From the NCBI GenBank assembly GCA_902494195.1, contig CABUSH010000010.1, forward strand, positions 17,980 through 81,979: a stretch of DNA of 64,000 nucleotides, written 5' to 3'. Below are positions 26,203 through 34,842 of the stretch, one piece after another. This DNA is from an uncultured Collinsella sp. (GTDB lineage Bacteria > Actinomycetota > Coriobacteriia > Coriobacteriales > Coriobacteriaceae). The notes under the pieces are model-generated. The model worked only from the letters and a program-made list of their open reading frames with translations. It was not told the origin of the DNA and made no database searches. The position numbers were made by a program, and so were the translations under genes. Every line of letters starts with the position of its first letter. The stretch's first letter is position 1.

Positions 26203-27228
26203 ATGATTGCAATTTTAAAGCAGAGCGCCAGCGACGAGGCCGTCAGCCATATCGTCAGCTGGATTGAGAAAAAGGGTCTGAAGACCGATGTCTCGCGCGG
26301 CGAGAACGAGACGATCATCGGCCTGGTGGGCGATACGACCAAGATCGACCCGTTCCTGCTCGAGTCCATGGATGTCGTCGAGCGCGTACAGCGCGTCTCC
26401 GAGCCGTTCAAGCGCGCCAACCGCAAGTTCCACCCCGAGGACTCCGTCATCGACTGCGGCCACGGCGTCAAGATCGGCGGCGATCAGTTCCAGGTCATCG
26501 CCGGCCCGTGCTCAGTCGAGGGCGAGAACCTCATCCGCATCGCCCGCCGCGTGAAGGCCGCCGGCGCCACGATGCTGCGCGGCGGTGCCTACAAGCCCCG
26601 CACCTCTCCCTACGCCTACCAGGGCATGGGCCCCGCCGGCCTCGACCTGCTGTGCGAGGCGTCTGCCGAGCTCGATATGCCGATCGTCACCGAAATCATG
26701 GACCCACGCGACGTGCAGGTCTTCCTGGACAAGAAGATTGACGTCATGCAGATCGGCGCCCGCAACGCCCAGAACTTCCCCCTGCTCAAGGAGGTCGGCA
26801 AGACCCAGACTCCGATCTTGCTTAAGCGCGGCATGTCCGGCACGATCGACGAGCTGCTTATGGCAGCCGAGTACATCATGAGCGAGGGCAACGACAACGT
26901 CATCCTGTGCGAGCGCGGCATCCGCACCTTCGAGACCCGCACCCGCAACACCTTCGACCTCAACGCCGTGCCGGTGCTGCACCACCTGTCGCACCTGCCC
27001 GTCGTCGCCGACCCCAGCCACGCCACCGGCTACACCCGCTACGTTGAGCCCATGGCGCTCGCCGCGACCGCCTGCGGTGCCAACGGCCTGGAGATCGAGG
27101 TCCACGACGAGCCGAGCCGCGCCTGGTCCGACGGCGCCCAGGCCCTCACCCCCGATCAGTTCGACGACACCATGCGCCGCATCCGAGCCATCCGCGAGGT
27201 CGTCTGCCAAGAGACCGTTCAGGAGTAG
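26203..27228 (+). CDS. aroF: 3-deoxy-7-phosphoheptulonate (DAHP) synthase
   Basis: This enzyme condenses phosphoenolpyruvate and erythrose-4-phosphate, the first shikimate step. The start is ATG 26203 with GAGGTGAGAGG upstream. The 341-residue enzyme has an N-terminal ferredoxin-like (FL) domain of about 70 residues (MIAILKQSASDEAVSHIVSW), typical of the AroA-I-beta group and often the site of feedback control. The barrel motifs are IAGPCSVEGENLI, LRGGAYKPRTSPYAYQG, QIGARNAQNFPLL, LLKRGM and VADPSHATG. It is the first structural gene of the aro operon; tyrA follows 3 bases later. Confidence 0.96.
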   Translation: MIAILKQSASDEAVSHIVSWIEKKGLKTDVSRGENETIIGLVGDTTKIDPFLLESMDVVERVQRVSEPFKRANRKFHPEDSVIDCGHGVKIGGDQFQVIAGPCSVEGENLIRIARRVKAAGATMLRGGAYKPRTSPYAYQGMGPAGLDLLCEASAELDMPIVTEIMDPRDVQVFLDKKIDVMQIGARNAQNFPLLKEVGKTQTPILLKRGMSGTIDELLMAAEYIMSEGNDNVILCERGIRTFETRTRNTFDLNAVPVLHHLSHLPVVADPSHATGYTRYVEPMALAATACGANGLEIEVHDEPSRAWSDGAQALTPDQFDDTMRRIRAIREVVCQETVQE

Positions 27229-27231
27229 GCC

Positions 27232-28146
27232 ATGGGTACGGTGAGAAACGCGCGCGTTAACCAGGGCGGCCCCAAGTGCGCCGGCATCGTCGGCCTGGGC
27301 CTCATCGGCGGCAGCTTTGCGCGCGGCTATGCGCAGGCGGGCGTCCGCGTGCTGGCCTGGGACCCCGACGATGACGTCATGACGGCCGCCAGCATGGGTA
27401 CCGTCGCCGGCGAGCTCAACGACGAGACGCTCGGCGAGTGCGACATCATCGTCCTGGCTTGCTACCCCGAAGCCTGCATCGAGTGGCTCGAGGCGCATGC
27501 CCAGGCACTCGCCGACGCCACCGACACCGAGGCTATCATGGGCCCCGTGGTGATCGACACGGTGGGCGTCAAGGGCATCGTGTGCGAGCGCGCCTTTGAG
27601 CTTGCCCGCGAGCACGGCTTTTACTTTGTGGGCGCGCACCCCATGGCGGGCACGCAGTACTCGGGCTATGCGCACTCCCGCGCCGACCTGTTCCAGGGTG
27701 CGCCACTCGTGCTCGTGCCGCCCGCGGTGGACGATGCGCTCAAGCTGGAGCTTTTGGGCCAGGTGCGCGAGATGGTGCGCCCCTTGGGCTTTGGCAAGTT
27801 CAGCGTGACCAGCGCCGCAGAGCACGACCGCGTCATCGCCTTCACGAGCCAGCTTGCGCACGTGGTATCCAACGCCTACGTCAAAAGCCCCACTGCCCAG
27901 GTCCACCACGGCTTTTCGGCCGGCAGCTACCGCGATCTCACCCGCGTGGCGCACCTCAACCCGCAAATGTGGTCCGAGCTCATGATCGACGACGCTGACG
28001 CGCTCGCCTTCGAGATCGACCATCTGATCGAGTCGCTTGGCGCCTACAGCCGTGCGCTCAAGAACCGCGACCAGCGCTATCTGGAGAATCTTCTTGCCGA
28101 GGGAGACCGCATCAAGCGCGCGCTCGACGACGAGTCCTCCCACTAG
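27232..28146 (+). CDS. tyrA: Prephenate dehydrogenase
   Basis: This NAD(P)-dependent oxidative decarboxylase turns prephenate into 4-hydroxyphenylpyruvate for tyrosine. The 304-residue protein begins with the dinucleotide-binding motif GIVGLGLIGGSFARGYAQAG. The dehydrogenase landmarks DTVGVKG, FVGAHPMAGTQYSGY and the histidine-bearing FTSQLAHVVSNAY follow. It has no fused chorismate mutase and no C-terminal ACT domain. The mutase activity must come from PheA downstream. It lies 3 bases after aroF; a 36-base gap with GAAAGGA leads into aroB. Confidence 0.94.
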   Translation: MGTVRNARVNQGGPKCAGIVGLGLIGGSFARGYAQAGVRVLAWDPDDDVMTAASMGTVAGELNDETLGECDIIVLACYPEACIEWLEAHAQALADATDTEAIMGPVVIDTVGVKGIVCERAFELAREHGFYFVGAHPMAGTQYSGYAHSRADLFQGAPLVLVPPAVDDALKLELLGQVREMVRPLGFGKFSVTSAAEHDRVIAFTSQLAHVVSNAYVKSPTAQVHHGFSAGSYRDLTRVAHLNPQMWSELMIDDADALAFEIDHLIESLGAYSRALKNRDQRYLENLLAEGDRIKRALDDESSH

Positions 28147-28182
28147 ACCACCTATCACGCCAGGTCGAAAGGACCGAAGCTT

Positions 28183-29289
28183 ATGGCGATTACCATCGAT
28201 ATCGACACTGCACGCCCCTATCAGGTGCATGTTGGCACGTTTTTGCTGGAGCAGGCGGGACCGCTCGTGCGCGCCACTGCCGGCGGCACCAAGGCCGTCA
28301 TCGTGACGGACACCAACGTGGGCCCGCTCTACCAGATGCCCGTTAAGCAGAGCCTGGAGGCGTCAGGCTACGAGGTGAGCATCTGCACCTTCGAGGCCGG
28401 CGAAGCCCATAAGCGCGCCGAAACCTATGTTGCCATTTTGGAGTTTGTGGCCGAGCACGAGCTTTCACGCTCCGACGTGATCGTGGCGCTTGGCGGCGGT
28501 GTCGTGGGCGACGTGGCGGGCTTTGTGGCCGCCACCTACATGCGCGGCTGCAAGTTTGTGCAGATCCCGACGAGCCTGCTCGCCATGGTGGATTCGTCGG
28601 TGGGCGGCAAGACCGCCATCGACCTTGCTGCCGGCAAGAACTTGGCCGGCGCCTTTTGGCAGCCGAGCGTGGTTATCGCCGACGTGGGGTGCCTGGCCAC
28701 CCTCACGCCCGAGCAGTTCGCTGACGGCTGCGGCGAGGTCATCAAGCATGCCGTGATTGCCGATCCGGAGCTTTTCGCCGAGCTGGAGAAGACCCCGCTC
28801 ACGCTGGAGCTGCTCAACCGCGACGTGGCCCGCGTAGCGCTCATCATCGCCCGCAATATCGACATCAAGCGCGCTGTGGTCGTAGCCGACGAACGCGAAA
28901 CCAACCAGCGCAAGCTCCTCAACTTTGGACACAGCGCCGGACACGCCGTCGAGGCCTGCGAGCACTTTGAGCTCGGACACGGCAACTGCGTGTCGATCGG
29001 CATGGGCATCATCACGCGCGCCGCGGCCCTGCACGGCGTCTGCGATGCTGCACTGCCCGGTCGTATTGAGGAACTCTGCGCCCGCCATGGCCTCAAGACC
29101 CGCTGCGACCTCGATGTCGATGCCGTCTTTGCCGAGGCGCTCCACGACAAGAAGCGCGCGGGCGACACCATCGATCTGGTGATTCCGCACGGCATTGGCC
29201 GCTGCAGCATCGACCGCACGCCGCTTTCCACTTTCCACGAACTCATTGCCGAAGGCCTCGGCCAGAAGGGAGACGCATCCGCATGCTAG
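28183..29289 (+). CDS. aroB: 3-dehydroquinate synthase
   Basis: This enzyme cyclises DAHP to 3-dehydroquinate using NAD and a divalent metal, shikimate step 2. The 368-residue protein has VIVALGGGVVGDVAGFVAAT (NAD site), the PTSLLAMVDSSVGGKTAID substrate loop and GCGEVIKHAVI. The metal-binding histidines lie in LLNFGHSAGHAVE and ELGHGNCVSIGM. Its end overlaps the aroA start by 7 bases, giving translational coupling. It is full length, with no anomalies. Confidence 0.97.
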   Translation: MAITIDIDTARPYQVHVGTFLLEQAGPLVRATAGGTKAVIVTDTNVGPLYQMPVKQSLEASGYEVSICTFEAGEAHKRAETYVAILEFVAEHELSRSDVIVALGGGVVGDVAGFVAATYMRGCKFVQIPTSLLAMVDSSVGGKTAIDLAAGKNLAGAFWQPSVVIADVGCLATLTPEQFADGCGEVIKHAVIADPELFAELEKTPLTLELLNRDVARVALIIARNIDIKRAVVVADERETNQRKLLNFGHSAGHAVEACEHFELGHGNCVSIGMGIITRAAALHGVCDAALPGRIEELCARHGLKTRCDLDVDAVFAEALHDKKRAGDTIDLVIPHGIGRCSIDRTPLSTFHELIAEGLGQKGDASAC

Positions 29290-30602
29290 CCCGCATCACC
29301 CCGTCCCCGCTCAAGGGCACCGTTCCCGCCATCGCGTCCAAGTCGATGGCGCATCGCCTGATCATCTGCGCCGCGCTTGCCAACGGCGAGACGCACGTTA
29401 CCTGCAACACTACCTGCGCCGACATCGAGGCCACGGTGCGTTGCCTTACGGCCCTGGGCGCCCGCATCGAGACCGTCGAGGACGGCTTCCAGGTCCACCC
29501 CACCATGAAGAGTGTTGAGTTTGGCCTGCTCAAGGCCCTTGCCGGCGGCACGCTTGACTGCGGCGAAAGCGGCTCCACGCTGCGCTTTATGCTGCCTGTC
29601 GCCTGCGCGTTGGGTGCGGATGCCACCTTCGTGGGCCAGGGCCGCCTTGGCACTCGCCCGCTCTCCCCGCTCTCGGACGAGATCATCGCCGCCGGCTGCG
29701 ACCTACAGGGTCTGGGCGGTTTTCCGCTCAAGACGAGCGGACGCATGCGCCCGGGTACCTTTGTGCTGCCGGGCAACGTGAGCTCGCAGTATATCTCGGG
29801 CCTGCTGCTGGCAGCCCCGCTGCTTGCGCAGCCCTCCTGCGTGCAGGTGACCGGCCTCATTGAGAGTCGCCCCTATATCAACCTGACGATCCAGGCCATG
29901 AAGGCCTTTGGCGTCGAGGTCAACGTCGAGCGTATTCCCGCCCGGGACGGCCAGCCCGAGGTCACGAACTTCCGCGTGAGCAGTGGCTCGTATCGCACGC
30001 CCGGCAGCGTGGCCGTCGAGGGTGACTGGTCCAACGCTGCCTTTTGGCTGTGTGCCGGCGCTATCGGCACCGACCCCATCACCGTCGAGGGTGTGTCCCT
30101 GAGCTCCGCACAGGGCGACCGCAACGTGCTCGCCGCGCTTTCGCGCTTTGGCGCCCGCATCGTGCGTTCCACCAACGCCGCCACCGTGCAGTCCGACAAG
30201 CTCGCCGGCTTTGAGATGAGCGCCCACGACATTCCCGACCTGGTGCCCGTAATCTCGGCCGTGGCCTCGCTGGCACAGGGCCGCACGTTCATCCGCGACT
30301 GTGCGCGCCTGCGCATCAAGGAATCTGACCGTCTGGTCACCACCACCCGCGAGCTTACCGCGCTGGGCGCACAGGTGCGCATCGCCGGTGACGACCTCAT
30401 CATCAAGGGCGTCGATGCCCTTACCGGCGGCGAGGTCGATTCGCACAACGACCACCGCATCGCCATGATGGCAGCCATCGCCGCGAGCCGTGCCACCGGC
30501 GAGGTCGTGATCCACGGCGCCGAGGCCGTCAACAAGTCCTATCCCGATTTCTTCGACCACTACCGCCTGTTGGGCGGCAAGGTCACGCTCGAGGAGGAAT
30601 AG
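29283..30602 (+). CDS. aroA: 3-phosphoshikimate 1-carboxyvinyltransferase (EPSP synthase)
   Basis: This enzyme transfers enolpyruvyl from PEP to shikimate-3-phosphate, step 6. The 439-residue protein has the substrate-binding SKSMAHRLIICAALA and DCGESGSTLRFMLPVA. The GRLGTRPLSPLSDEI loop and the C-terminal RIKESDRLVTTTREL and DHRIAMMAAIAA complete the set. The GESGSTLRF segment has Glu-Ser-Gly, as in several glyphosate-tolerant (class II) enzymes, rather than GNAGT; tolerance itself is not shown. aroC starts one base after its stop. Confidence 0.96.
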   Translation: MLARITPSPLKGTVPAIASKSMAHRLIICAALANGETHVTCNTTCADIEATVRCLTALGARIETVEDGFQVHPTMKSVEFGLLKALAGGTLDCGESGSTLRFMLPVACALGADATFVGQGRLGTRPLSPLSDEIIAAGCDLQGLGGFPLKTSGRMRPGTFVLPGNVSSQYISGLLLAAPLLAQPSCVQVTGLIESRPYINLTIQAMKAFGVEVNVERIPARDGQPEVTNFRVSSGSYRTPGSVAVEGDWSNAAFWLCAGAIGTDPITVEGVSLSSAQGDRNVLAALSRFGARIVRSTNAATVQSDKLAGFEMSAHDIPDLVPVISAVASLAQGRTFIRDCARLRIKESDRLVTTTRELTALGAQVRIAGDDLIIKGVDALTGGEVDSHNDHRIAMMAAIAASRATGEVVIHGAEAVNKSYPDFFDHYRLLGGKVTLEEE

Positions 30603-30603
30603 C

Positions 30604-31701
30604 ATGTCCTCGACCTTTGGCAACGTTTTGCATCTGAGCATTTTCGGCCAATCACACTCCCCCGCCATCGGCTGCTCGCTCGATGGCATCCCGGCGGGCA
30701 TCGCTGTGGACCAGGAGCAGCTGCAGGCCTTTTTGGATCGTCGCGCCCCCGGTCGCGACGAGACCGCGACCAAACGCCGCGAGGCCGACGCCGCCCACAT
30801 CATCGCCGGTGTTGTCGATGGACATACCACCGGCGCGCCCATCGCCGCGATTATCGAGAACACCAACACGCGCTCCAAGGATTACTCCGAGCTGCGCCGC
30901 AAGCCCCGTCCGGGACATGCCGATTACCCGGCGCGTGTGAAGTATCACAACATGCACGATGTCGCTGGTGGCGGGCATTTCTCCGGCCGCCTAACAGCAC
31001 CCCTGTGCATCGCCGGCGGCATTGCGCTGCAGGCACTCGAGGCCCGCGGCATTCAGGTCATGGCGCACGTCGCGCAGACCGGCGGCATCTCCGACCTGCC
31101 GATGGACGATATGGTCTATCGCGAGGCCGACCGCAAGGCGATCCTTACGAACGATCTGCCGTGCATTGACGCCGCCGCAGCCGGCCGCATGCGCGAGGAG
31201 ATTCTTGCCGCGCGCGACGAGCTCGACAGCATCGGCGGCATCGTGGAGTGCGGCATTTACGGGCTTCCCGCGGGTATCGGCGACCCCATGTTCGACGGCA
31301 TCGAAAACCGCATCGCGCAAATCGCGTTTGGCATTCCCGCCGTAAAGGGCGTGGAGTTTGGCATGGGCTTTGCCGTGGCCGCCATGCGCGGCAGCGAGAA
31401 CAACGATCCGTATCGCATCGACGCCGAGACCGGCGAAATCGAGGTCGAGTCCAATAACGCCGGCGGCATCCTGGGCGGTATTTCGACCGGCGCGCCCGTC
31501 ATGTGGCGCATGGCCGTAAAGCCGACGCCCTCAATTGGCCGCGAACAGCAGACCGTAGACATGGACGCCATGGAAAATGCCGAGCTCTCAGTCCACGGCC
31601 GTCACGATCCCTGCATCGTCCCCCGAGCCGTCCCCGTAGCCGAAGCAGCCGCCGCCCTCGCCATCTGGGACGCCCTCCTCGAGGACGCAGCCCAGCTCTA
31701 A
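30604..31701 (+). CDS. aroC: Chorismate synthase
   Basis: This FMN-dependent enzyme removes phosphate from EPSP to give chorismate, step 7. The 365-residue protein has the family signature GQSHSPAIGCSLDGIPAGI and RPGHADYPARVKYHNMHDVA. It also has GGGHFSGRLTAPLCIAGGIA and the C-terminal GGILGGISTGAPVMWRMAVKP. It follows aroA by one base. Downstream a GC-rich hairpin (31710-31729, no T-tract) and then a 34-bp palindrome separate it from pheA. Confidence 0.97.
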   Translation: MSSTFGNVLHLSIFGQSHSPAIGCSLDGIPAGIAVDQEQLQAFLDRRAPGRDETATKRREADAAHIIAGVVDGHTTGAPIAAIIENTNTRSKDYSELRRKPRPGHADYPARVKYHNMHDVAGGGHFSGRLTAPLCIAGGIALQALEARGIQVMAHVAQTGGISDLPMDDMVYREADRKAILTNDLPCIDAAAAGRMREEILAARDELDSIGGIVECGIYGLPAGIGDPMFDGIENRIAQIAFGIPAVKGVEFGMGFAVAAMRGSENNDPYRIDAETGEIEVESNNAGGILGGISTGAPVMWRMAVKPTPSIGREQQTVDMDAMENAELSVHGRHDPCIVPRAVPVAEAAAALAIWDALLEDAAQL

Positions 31702-31742
31702 AAATCTCTGGGGGCCAACTCCGGCCCCCCCACGCCCACCCA

Positions 31743-31818
31743 GTGATTTTTCTGGGACGGGGATTAAAAAATCATTAGGTACGCAATGATTTTTTAATCC
31801 CCGTCCCAGAAAAATCAC
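31743..31818. repeat. Perfect 34-bp palindrome between aroC and pheA
   Basis: The left arm 31743-31776 and right arm 31785-31818 are exact reverse complements, with an 8-base loop (31777-31784). Each arm has the internal core CTGGGACGGGGATT flanked by A- and T-rich runs. The fold could act as a bidirectional terminator, an RNA-processing site or a mobile REP-like element. The arms are much longer than needed for termination, and the core resembles the other palindrome at 34239-34279. Confidence 0.9.
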
Positions 31819-31839
31819 CGACACGTGAAAGGGGTCCCT

Positions 31840-32985
31840 ATGGACCTTGCTGACATCCGCCAGACCATCGATGGCATCGACACCGCGCTCCTCAACAGCT
31901 TTGTCGAGCGCATGGACATTGCCACCGAAGTCGCCAAGTCAAAAATCGAGATGGGCAAGGCCGTCTTTGACCCCGCCCGTGAGCGTTCCAAGCTCAACAA
32001 CCTCGCCAGCCGCGCGCCCGAGCGCTACGAGGCGCAGACCATCACCCTGTTCCGTCTCCTCATGAGCATGAGCAAGGCCGAGCAGCAGCGCTACATCAAC
32101 GAGCTCAAGGGCATCACGGTGTCGCAAAAAGCCCATGCCACGGCCGTAGCCTTCGATGCGCCCTTCCCCCAAACGGCCAGCGTCGCATGCCAGGGTGTGG
32201 AAGGTGCCTATAGCCAGATCGCCGCGTGCAAACTCTTCGACGTGCCCGACATCGCGTTCTTCGAGACCTTCGAGGGCGTCATGCGCGCCGTGCGCGACGG
32301 CTTCTGCGAGTTTGGCGTGCTGCCCATCGAGAACTCCACCGCCGGCTCAGTCAACGCCGTCTACGACCTGCTCGCCCAGTTCGACTTCTATATCGTGCGC
32401 TCGCTACGACTCAAGATCGATCACAACTTGCTCGTCAAACCCGGCACCAAGCTCGCCGACGTACGCGAGGTCTACAGCCACGGCCAAGCCATTGCCCAGT
32501 GTGCCGGCTTTATCGAGTCCCACGACCTGCACGCCACCAAGTACCCCAACACCGCCATGTCGGCCGAGATGGTCGCCAGCTCCGAGCGCACCGATGTTGC
32601 CGCCATCGCATCGCGCAGCTGCGCGGCACTCTATGGCCTGGAGGTGCTGGAGCCCAACATTCAGGACTCGGACAACAACTACACGCGCTTTGTCGTCATC
32701 AGCCGCGAGCCGCGCGTCTACCCCGGCGCTAATCGCACCTCGCTCATGATCACCACGGCCAACGAGCCGGGCGCCCTCTATCGCGTGCTCGAGCGCTTCT
32801 ACGCGCTCAACATCAACCTCATCAAGCTCGAGAGCCGTCCCATCCCCGGCCGCGACTTTGAGTTTATGTTCTACTTTGATCTGGACTGCCCCTTTGGCAG
32901 CAAGGCCCTCGACGACCTGCTCGATTCCATCGACGAAGTGTGCGAGAGCTTCACCTACTTTGGCAGCTACACGGAGGTGCTCTAG
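31840..32985 (+). CDS. pheA: Bifunctional chorismate mutase / prephenate dehydratase
   Basis: This P-protein converts chorismate to prephenate and then to phenylpyruvate. The start is ATG 31840, five bases after AAAGGGG; an upstream GTG at 31825 would add five residues. The 381-residue protein has an AroQ-type mutase domain (about 1-90, DIRQTIDGIDTALLNSFVER). The dehydratase region has VACQGVEGAYSQIAACKLF, CEFGVLPIENSTAGSVNAVYD and NYTRFVVISREP with the Thr-Arg-Phe catalytic motif. A C-terminal ACT domain (TTANEPGALYRVLERFYAL) carries the LIKLESRPIPGRDFEFMFY Phe-sensing block, so feedback inhibition by phenylalanine is likely. Confidence 0.95.
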   Translation: MDLADIRQTIDGIDTALLNSFVERMDIATEVAKSKIEMGKAVFDPARERSKLNNLASRAPERYEAQTITLFRLLMSMSKAEQQRYINELKGITVSQKAHATAVAFDAPFPQTASVACQGVEGAYSQIAACKLFDVPDIAFFETFEGVMRAVRDGFCEFGVLPIENSTAGSVNAVYDLLAQFDFYIVRSLRLKIDHNLLVKPGTKLADVREVYSHGQAIAQCAGFIESHDLHATKYPNTAMSAEMVASSERTDVAAIASRSCAALYGLEVLEPNIQDSDNNYTRFVVISREPRVYPGANRTSLMITTANEPGALYRVLERFYALNINLIKLESRPIPGRDFEFMFYFDLDCPFGSKALDDLLDSIDEVCESFTYFGSYTEVL

Positions 32986-34236
32986 ATGACCGATACCGCC
33001 GCAACCCGTCCCTACGGCGTGCTGGGCCGTGTGCTGGGCCACAGCTACACCCCGACCATCTACAAGGAGCTCGCTGGGCTCGAGTACGTGCGATTTGAGC
33101 GCGAGCCCGAGGACCTCGCGGCCTTTATGATGGGCGACGAGTGGGAGGGCACCAACGTGACCATCCCCTACAAGCGCGCCGTCATGGAGTATCTGGACGA
33201 GCTGAGCCCGCTCGCCGAGCGCATGGGCAACGTCAACACCATCACGCGCCTGCCTGACGGCCGCCTGCGCGGCGACAACACCGACTACTTTGGTTTTCAG
33301 TGCCTGGTCGAGGAGCTGGGCGTAGAGGTTGCCGGCAAGAAGGTCCTCGTGCTCGGCGCCACCGGCGGCGCAGGCACCACGGCAAGCATGGTGCTCGGCG
33401 ACCTTGGCGCCACCGTGGTGCCCGTGGGCCGCACGAGCGAGGTCAACTACGGCAATATCGCGCAGCAGTCCGACGCCGCCCTGCTCGTCAACTGCACGCC
33501 CGCCGGCATGTTCCCCCATTGCCCCGACGCGCCTTGCACGCTCGAAGGGCTCGATGCGCTCGAAGGCGTTATCGACATTGTCTACAACCCCGCCCGCACG
33601 GGACTCATGCTCGAGACCGAGCGCCGCGGCATCCCCTGCATCGGTGGCCTGCTAATGCTCGTGGCCCAAGCGGCACAGGCCGTCGAGCGCTATACCGGCC
33701 AAGTCACCCCGCGCAAGCGCATCTTAGACGTAACGGAGCGCCTGTCCCGCCGCGAACAGAACATCGCGCTGATCGGCATGCCGGGCTCGGGCAAAACCCG
33801 CGTGGGTGAGCAGATCGCCCAGCTCACGGGCCGCGAGCACATCGACCTCGATCGCGCCCTCGAGAAGCGTCTGGGCATGCCCTGTGCCGACTTTATCGTC
33901 GAGCGCGGCGAGGCGGCCTTCCGCAAGCAGGAGACGGCGGCGCTGTCCGACATCTCCAAGCGCAGCGGCCTGGTGCTCTCCACCGGCGGCGGCGTGGTCA
34001 CGCGTGACGAGAACTATCCGCTGCTGCACCAGAACAGCCAGATCGTGATGCTCAACCGCAAGCTCGATGAACTCGCCCACAAGGGCCGCCCCATCACCGC
34101 CCGCGACGGCATCGACAAGCTGGCCGAACAGCGTATGCCGCGCTACCGCGCCTGGGCCGACTACATCATCGACTCACGCGACTGTGCCGCCAACACCGCC
34201 CAAGCCCTCCTCGACACCCTCCCACCCGCTCTCTAA
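32986..34236 (+). CDS. aroE/aroK: Shikimate dehydrogenase - shikimate kinase fusion
   Basis: One 416-residue polypeptide carries two pathway steps. Residues 1 to about 245 are shikimate dehydrogenase: GRVLGHSYTPTIYKEL, NVTIPYKRAVMEYLDEL (catalytic Lys), GDNTDYFGF, the NADP loop LVLGATGGAGTT and GLLMLVAQAAQAVE. From about residue 260 a shikimate kinase follows: Walker A GMPGSGKTRVGEQI, the HIDLDRALEKRLGM Asp site, FRKQE and LSTGGGVVTR. The ATG directly abuts the pheA stop. Fusion puts steps 4 and 5 in one protein, and the kinase domain has the normal length of about 160. Fusions in this order are not the common textbook one but both halves look complete. Confidence 0.95.
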   Translation: MTDTAATRPYGVLGRVLGHSYTPTIYKELAGLEYVRFEREPEDLAAFMMGDEWEGTNVTIPYKRAVMEYLDELSPLAERMGNVNTITRLPDGRLRGDNTDYFGFQCLVEELGVEVAGKKVLVLGATGGAGTTASMVLGDLGATVVPVGRTSEVNYGNIAQQSDAALLVNCTPAGMFPHCPDAPCTLEGLDALEGVIDIVYNPARTGLMLETERRGIPCIGGLLMLVAQAAQAVERYTGQVTPRKRILDVTERLSRREQNIALIGMPGSGKTRVGEQIAQLTGREHIDLDRALEKRLGMPCADFIVERGEAAFRKQETAALSDISKRSGLVLSTGGGVVTRDENYPLLHQNSQIVMLNRKLDELAHKGRPITARDGIDKLAEQRMPRYRAWADYIIDSRDCAANTAQALLDTLPPAL

Positions 34237-34238
34237 CC

Positions 34239-34279
34239 AAAACCACCACAAAGGGGACAGGCACCTTTGTGGTGGTTTT
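34239..34279. repeat. Perfect 16-bp palindrome between aroE-aroK and aroQ
   Basis: AAAACCACCACAAAGG (34239-34254) is the exact reverse complement of 34264-34279. The 9-base loop is GGACAGGCA. It starts two bases after the aroE-aroK stop and ends 21 bases before aroQ. The unit GGGGACAGGCACCTTT is similar in style to the GGGACGGGG core of the 31743-31818 palindrome. T-runs flank both sides, so it may act as a terminator in either direction. Confidence 0.85.
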
Positions 34280-34300
34280 CCAATCGCAAAGGAAGCAACC

Positions 34301-34738
34301 ATGAAAGCACTCGTCATCAATGGCCCCAACCTCAACATGCTTGGCATTCGCGAGCCGGGCATCTATGGCAGCGACAACTACGACCGCTTAGTGCAGATCT
34401 GCCAGGAAGCGGGCGCCGCACAGGGCTTCGACGAGGTCGAGGTCTTCCAGTCTAACCACGAGGGTAGCATCGTCGACAAGATCCAGGAGGCCTACGGCAA
34501 GGTCGACGGCATCGTCATCAATCCGGCGGCCTACACGCACACGAGCGTGGCGATTCTCGATGCCCTCAAGGCCGTCGCTATCCCTGCCGTCGAGGTACAC
34601 ATCAGCGCCGTAGAGACGCGCGAGGACTTCCGCCAGGTGAGCTATGCGCGCTTGGCCTGCTTCGCCACCATCACCGGCGAAGGCCTGCAGGGCTACGCTC
34701 ACGCGCTGGAGCTGTTGAAAGAGCATCTGGAAAAGTAA
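34301..34738 (+). CDS. aroQ: 3-dehydroquinate dehydratase, type II
   Basis: This enzyme dehydrates 3-dehydroquinate to 3-dehydroshikimate, step 3. ATG 34301 is chosen because AAAGGAAG lies upstream and the family N-terminus MKALVINGPNLNMLGIREP begins there. The 145-residue dodecamer-type enzyme has the catalytic tyrosine in PGIYGSDNYD. NHEGSIVDKI, INPAAYTHTSVAI and VEVHISAVETREDFRQVS (catalytic His) follow. It completes the shikimate set in this operon, at its 3' end. Confidence 0.96.
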   Translation: MKALVINGPNLNMLGIREPGIYGSDNYDRLVQICQEAGAAQGFDEVEVFQSNHEGSIVDKIQEAYGKVDGIVINPAAYTHTSVAILDALKAVAIPAVEVHISAVETREDFRQVSYARLACFATITGEGLQGYAHALELLKEHLEK

Positions 34739-34800
34739 AATGCCAACCCCAACAAACAGCAGCGGCTTGCTCGCGCTCGGCTTCAGCAGCATACAAGATG

Positions 34801-34833
34801 AAAAAAGCCCAGACCACCAAGCGGTCCGGGCTT
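34801..34833 (-). terminator. Terminator of tRNA-Arg(TCT)
   Basis: On the minus strand AGCCCGGACC pairs with GGTCTGGGCT over a short loop and TTTTTTC follows. It lies ten bases past the tRNA 3' end. Read on the plus strand it could weakly end the aro operon, though no good T-tract is present on that side. Confidence 0.8.
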
Positions 34834-34842
34834 AATAAACGA

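Noticed and set aside
26512..28230. 572-codon minus-strand frame opposite aroF and tyrA
   Set aside because: It is an antisense artefact of GC-rich coding DNA; aroF and tyrA on the plus strand are unmistakable.
31700..31840. Insertion sequence between aroC and pheA
   Set aside because: There is only a palindrome of 76 bases with no transposase gene or target duplication; it is kept as a repeat instead.
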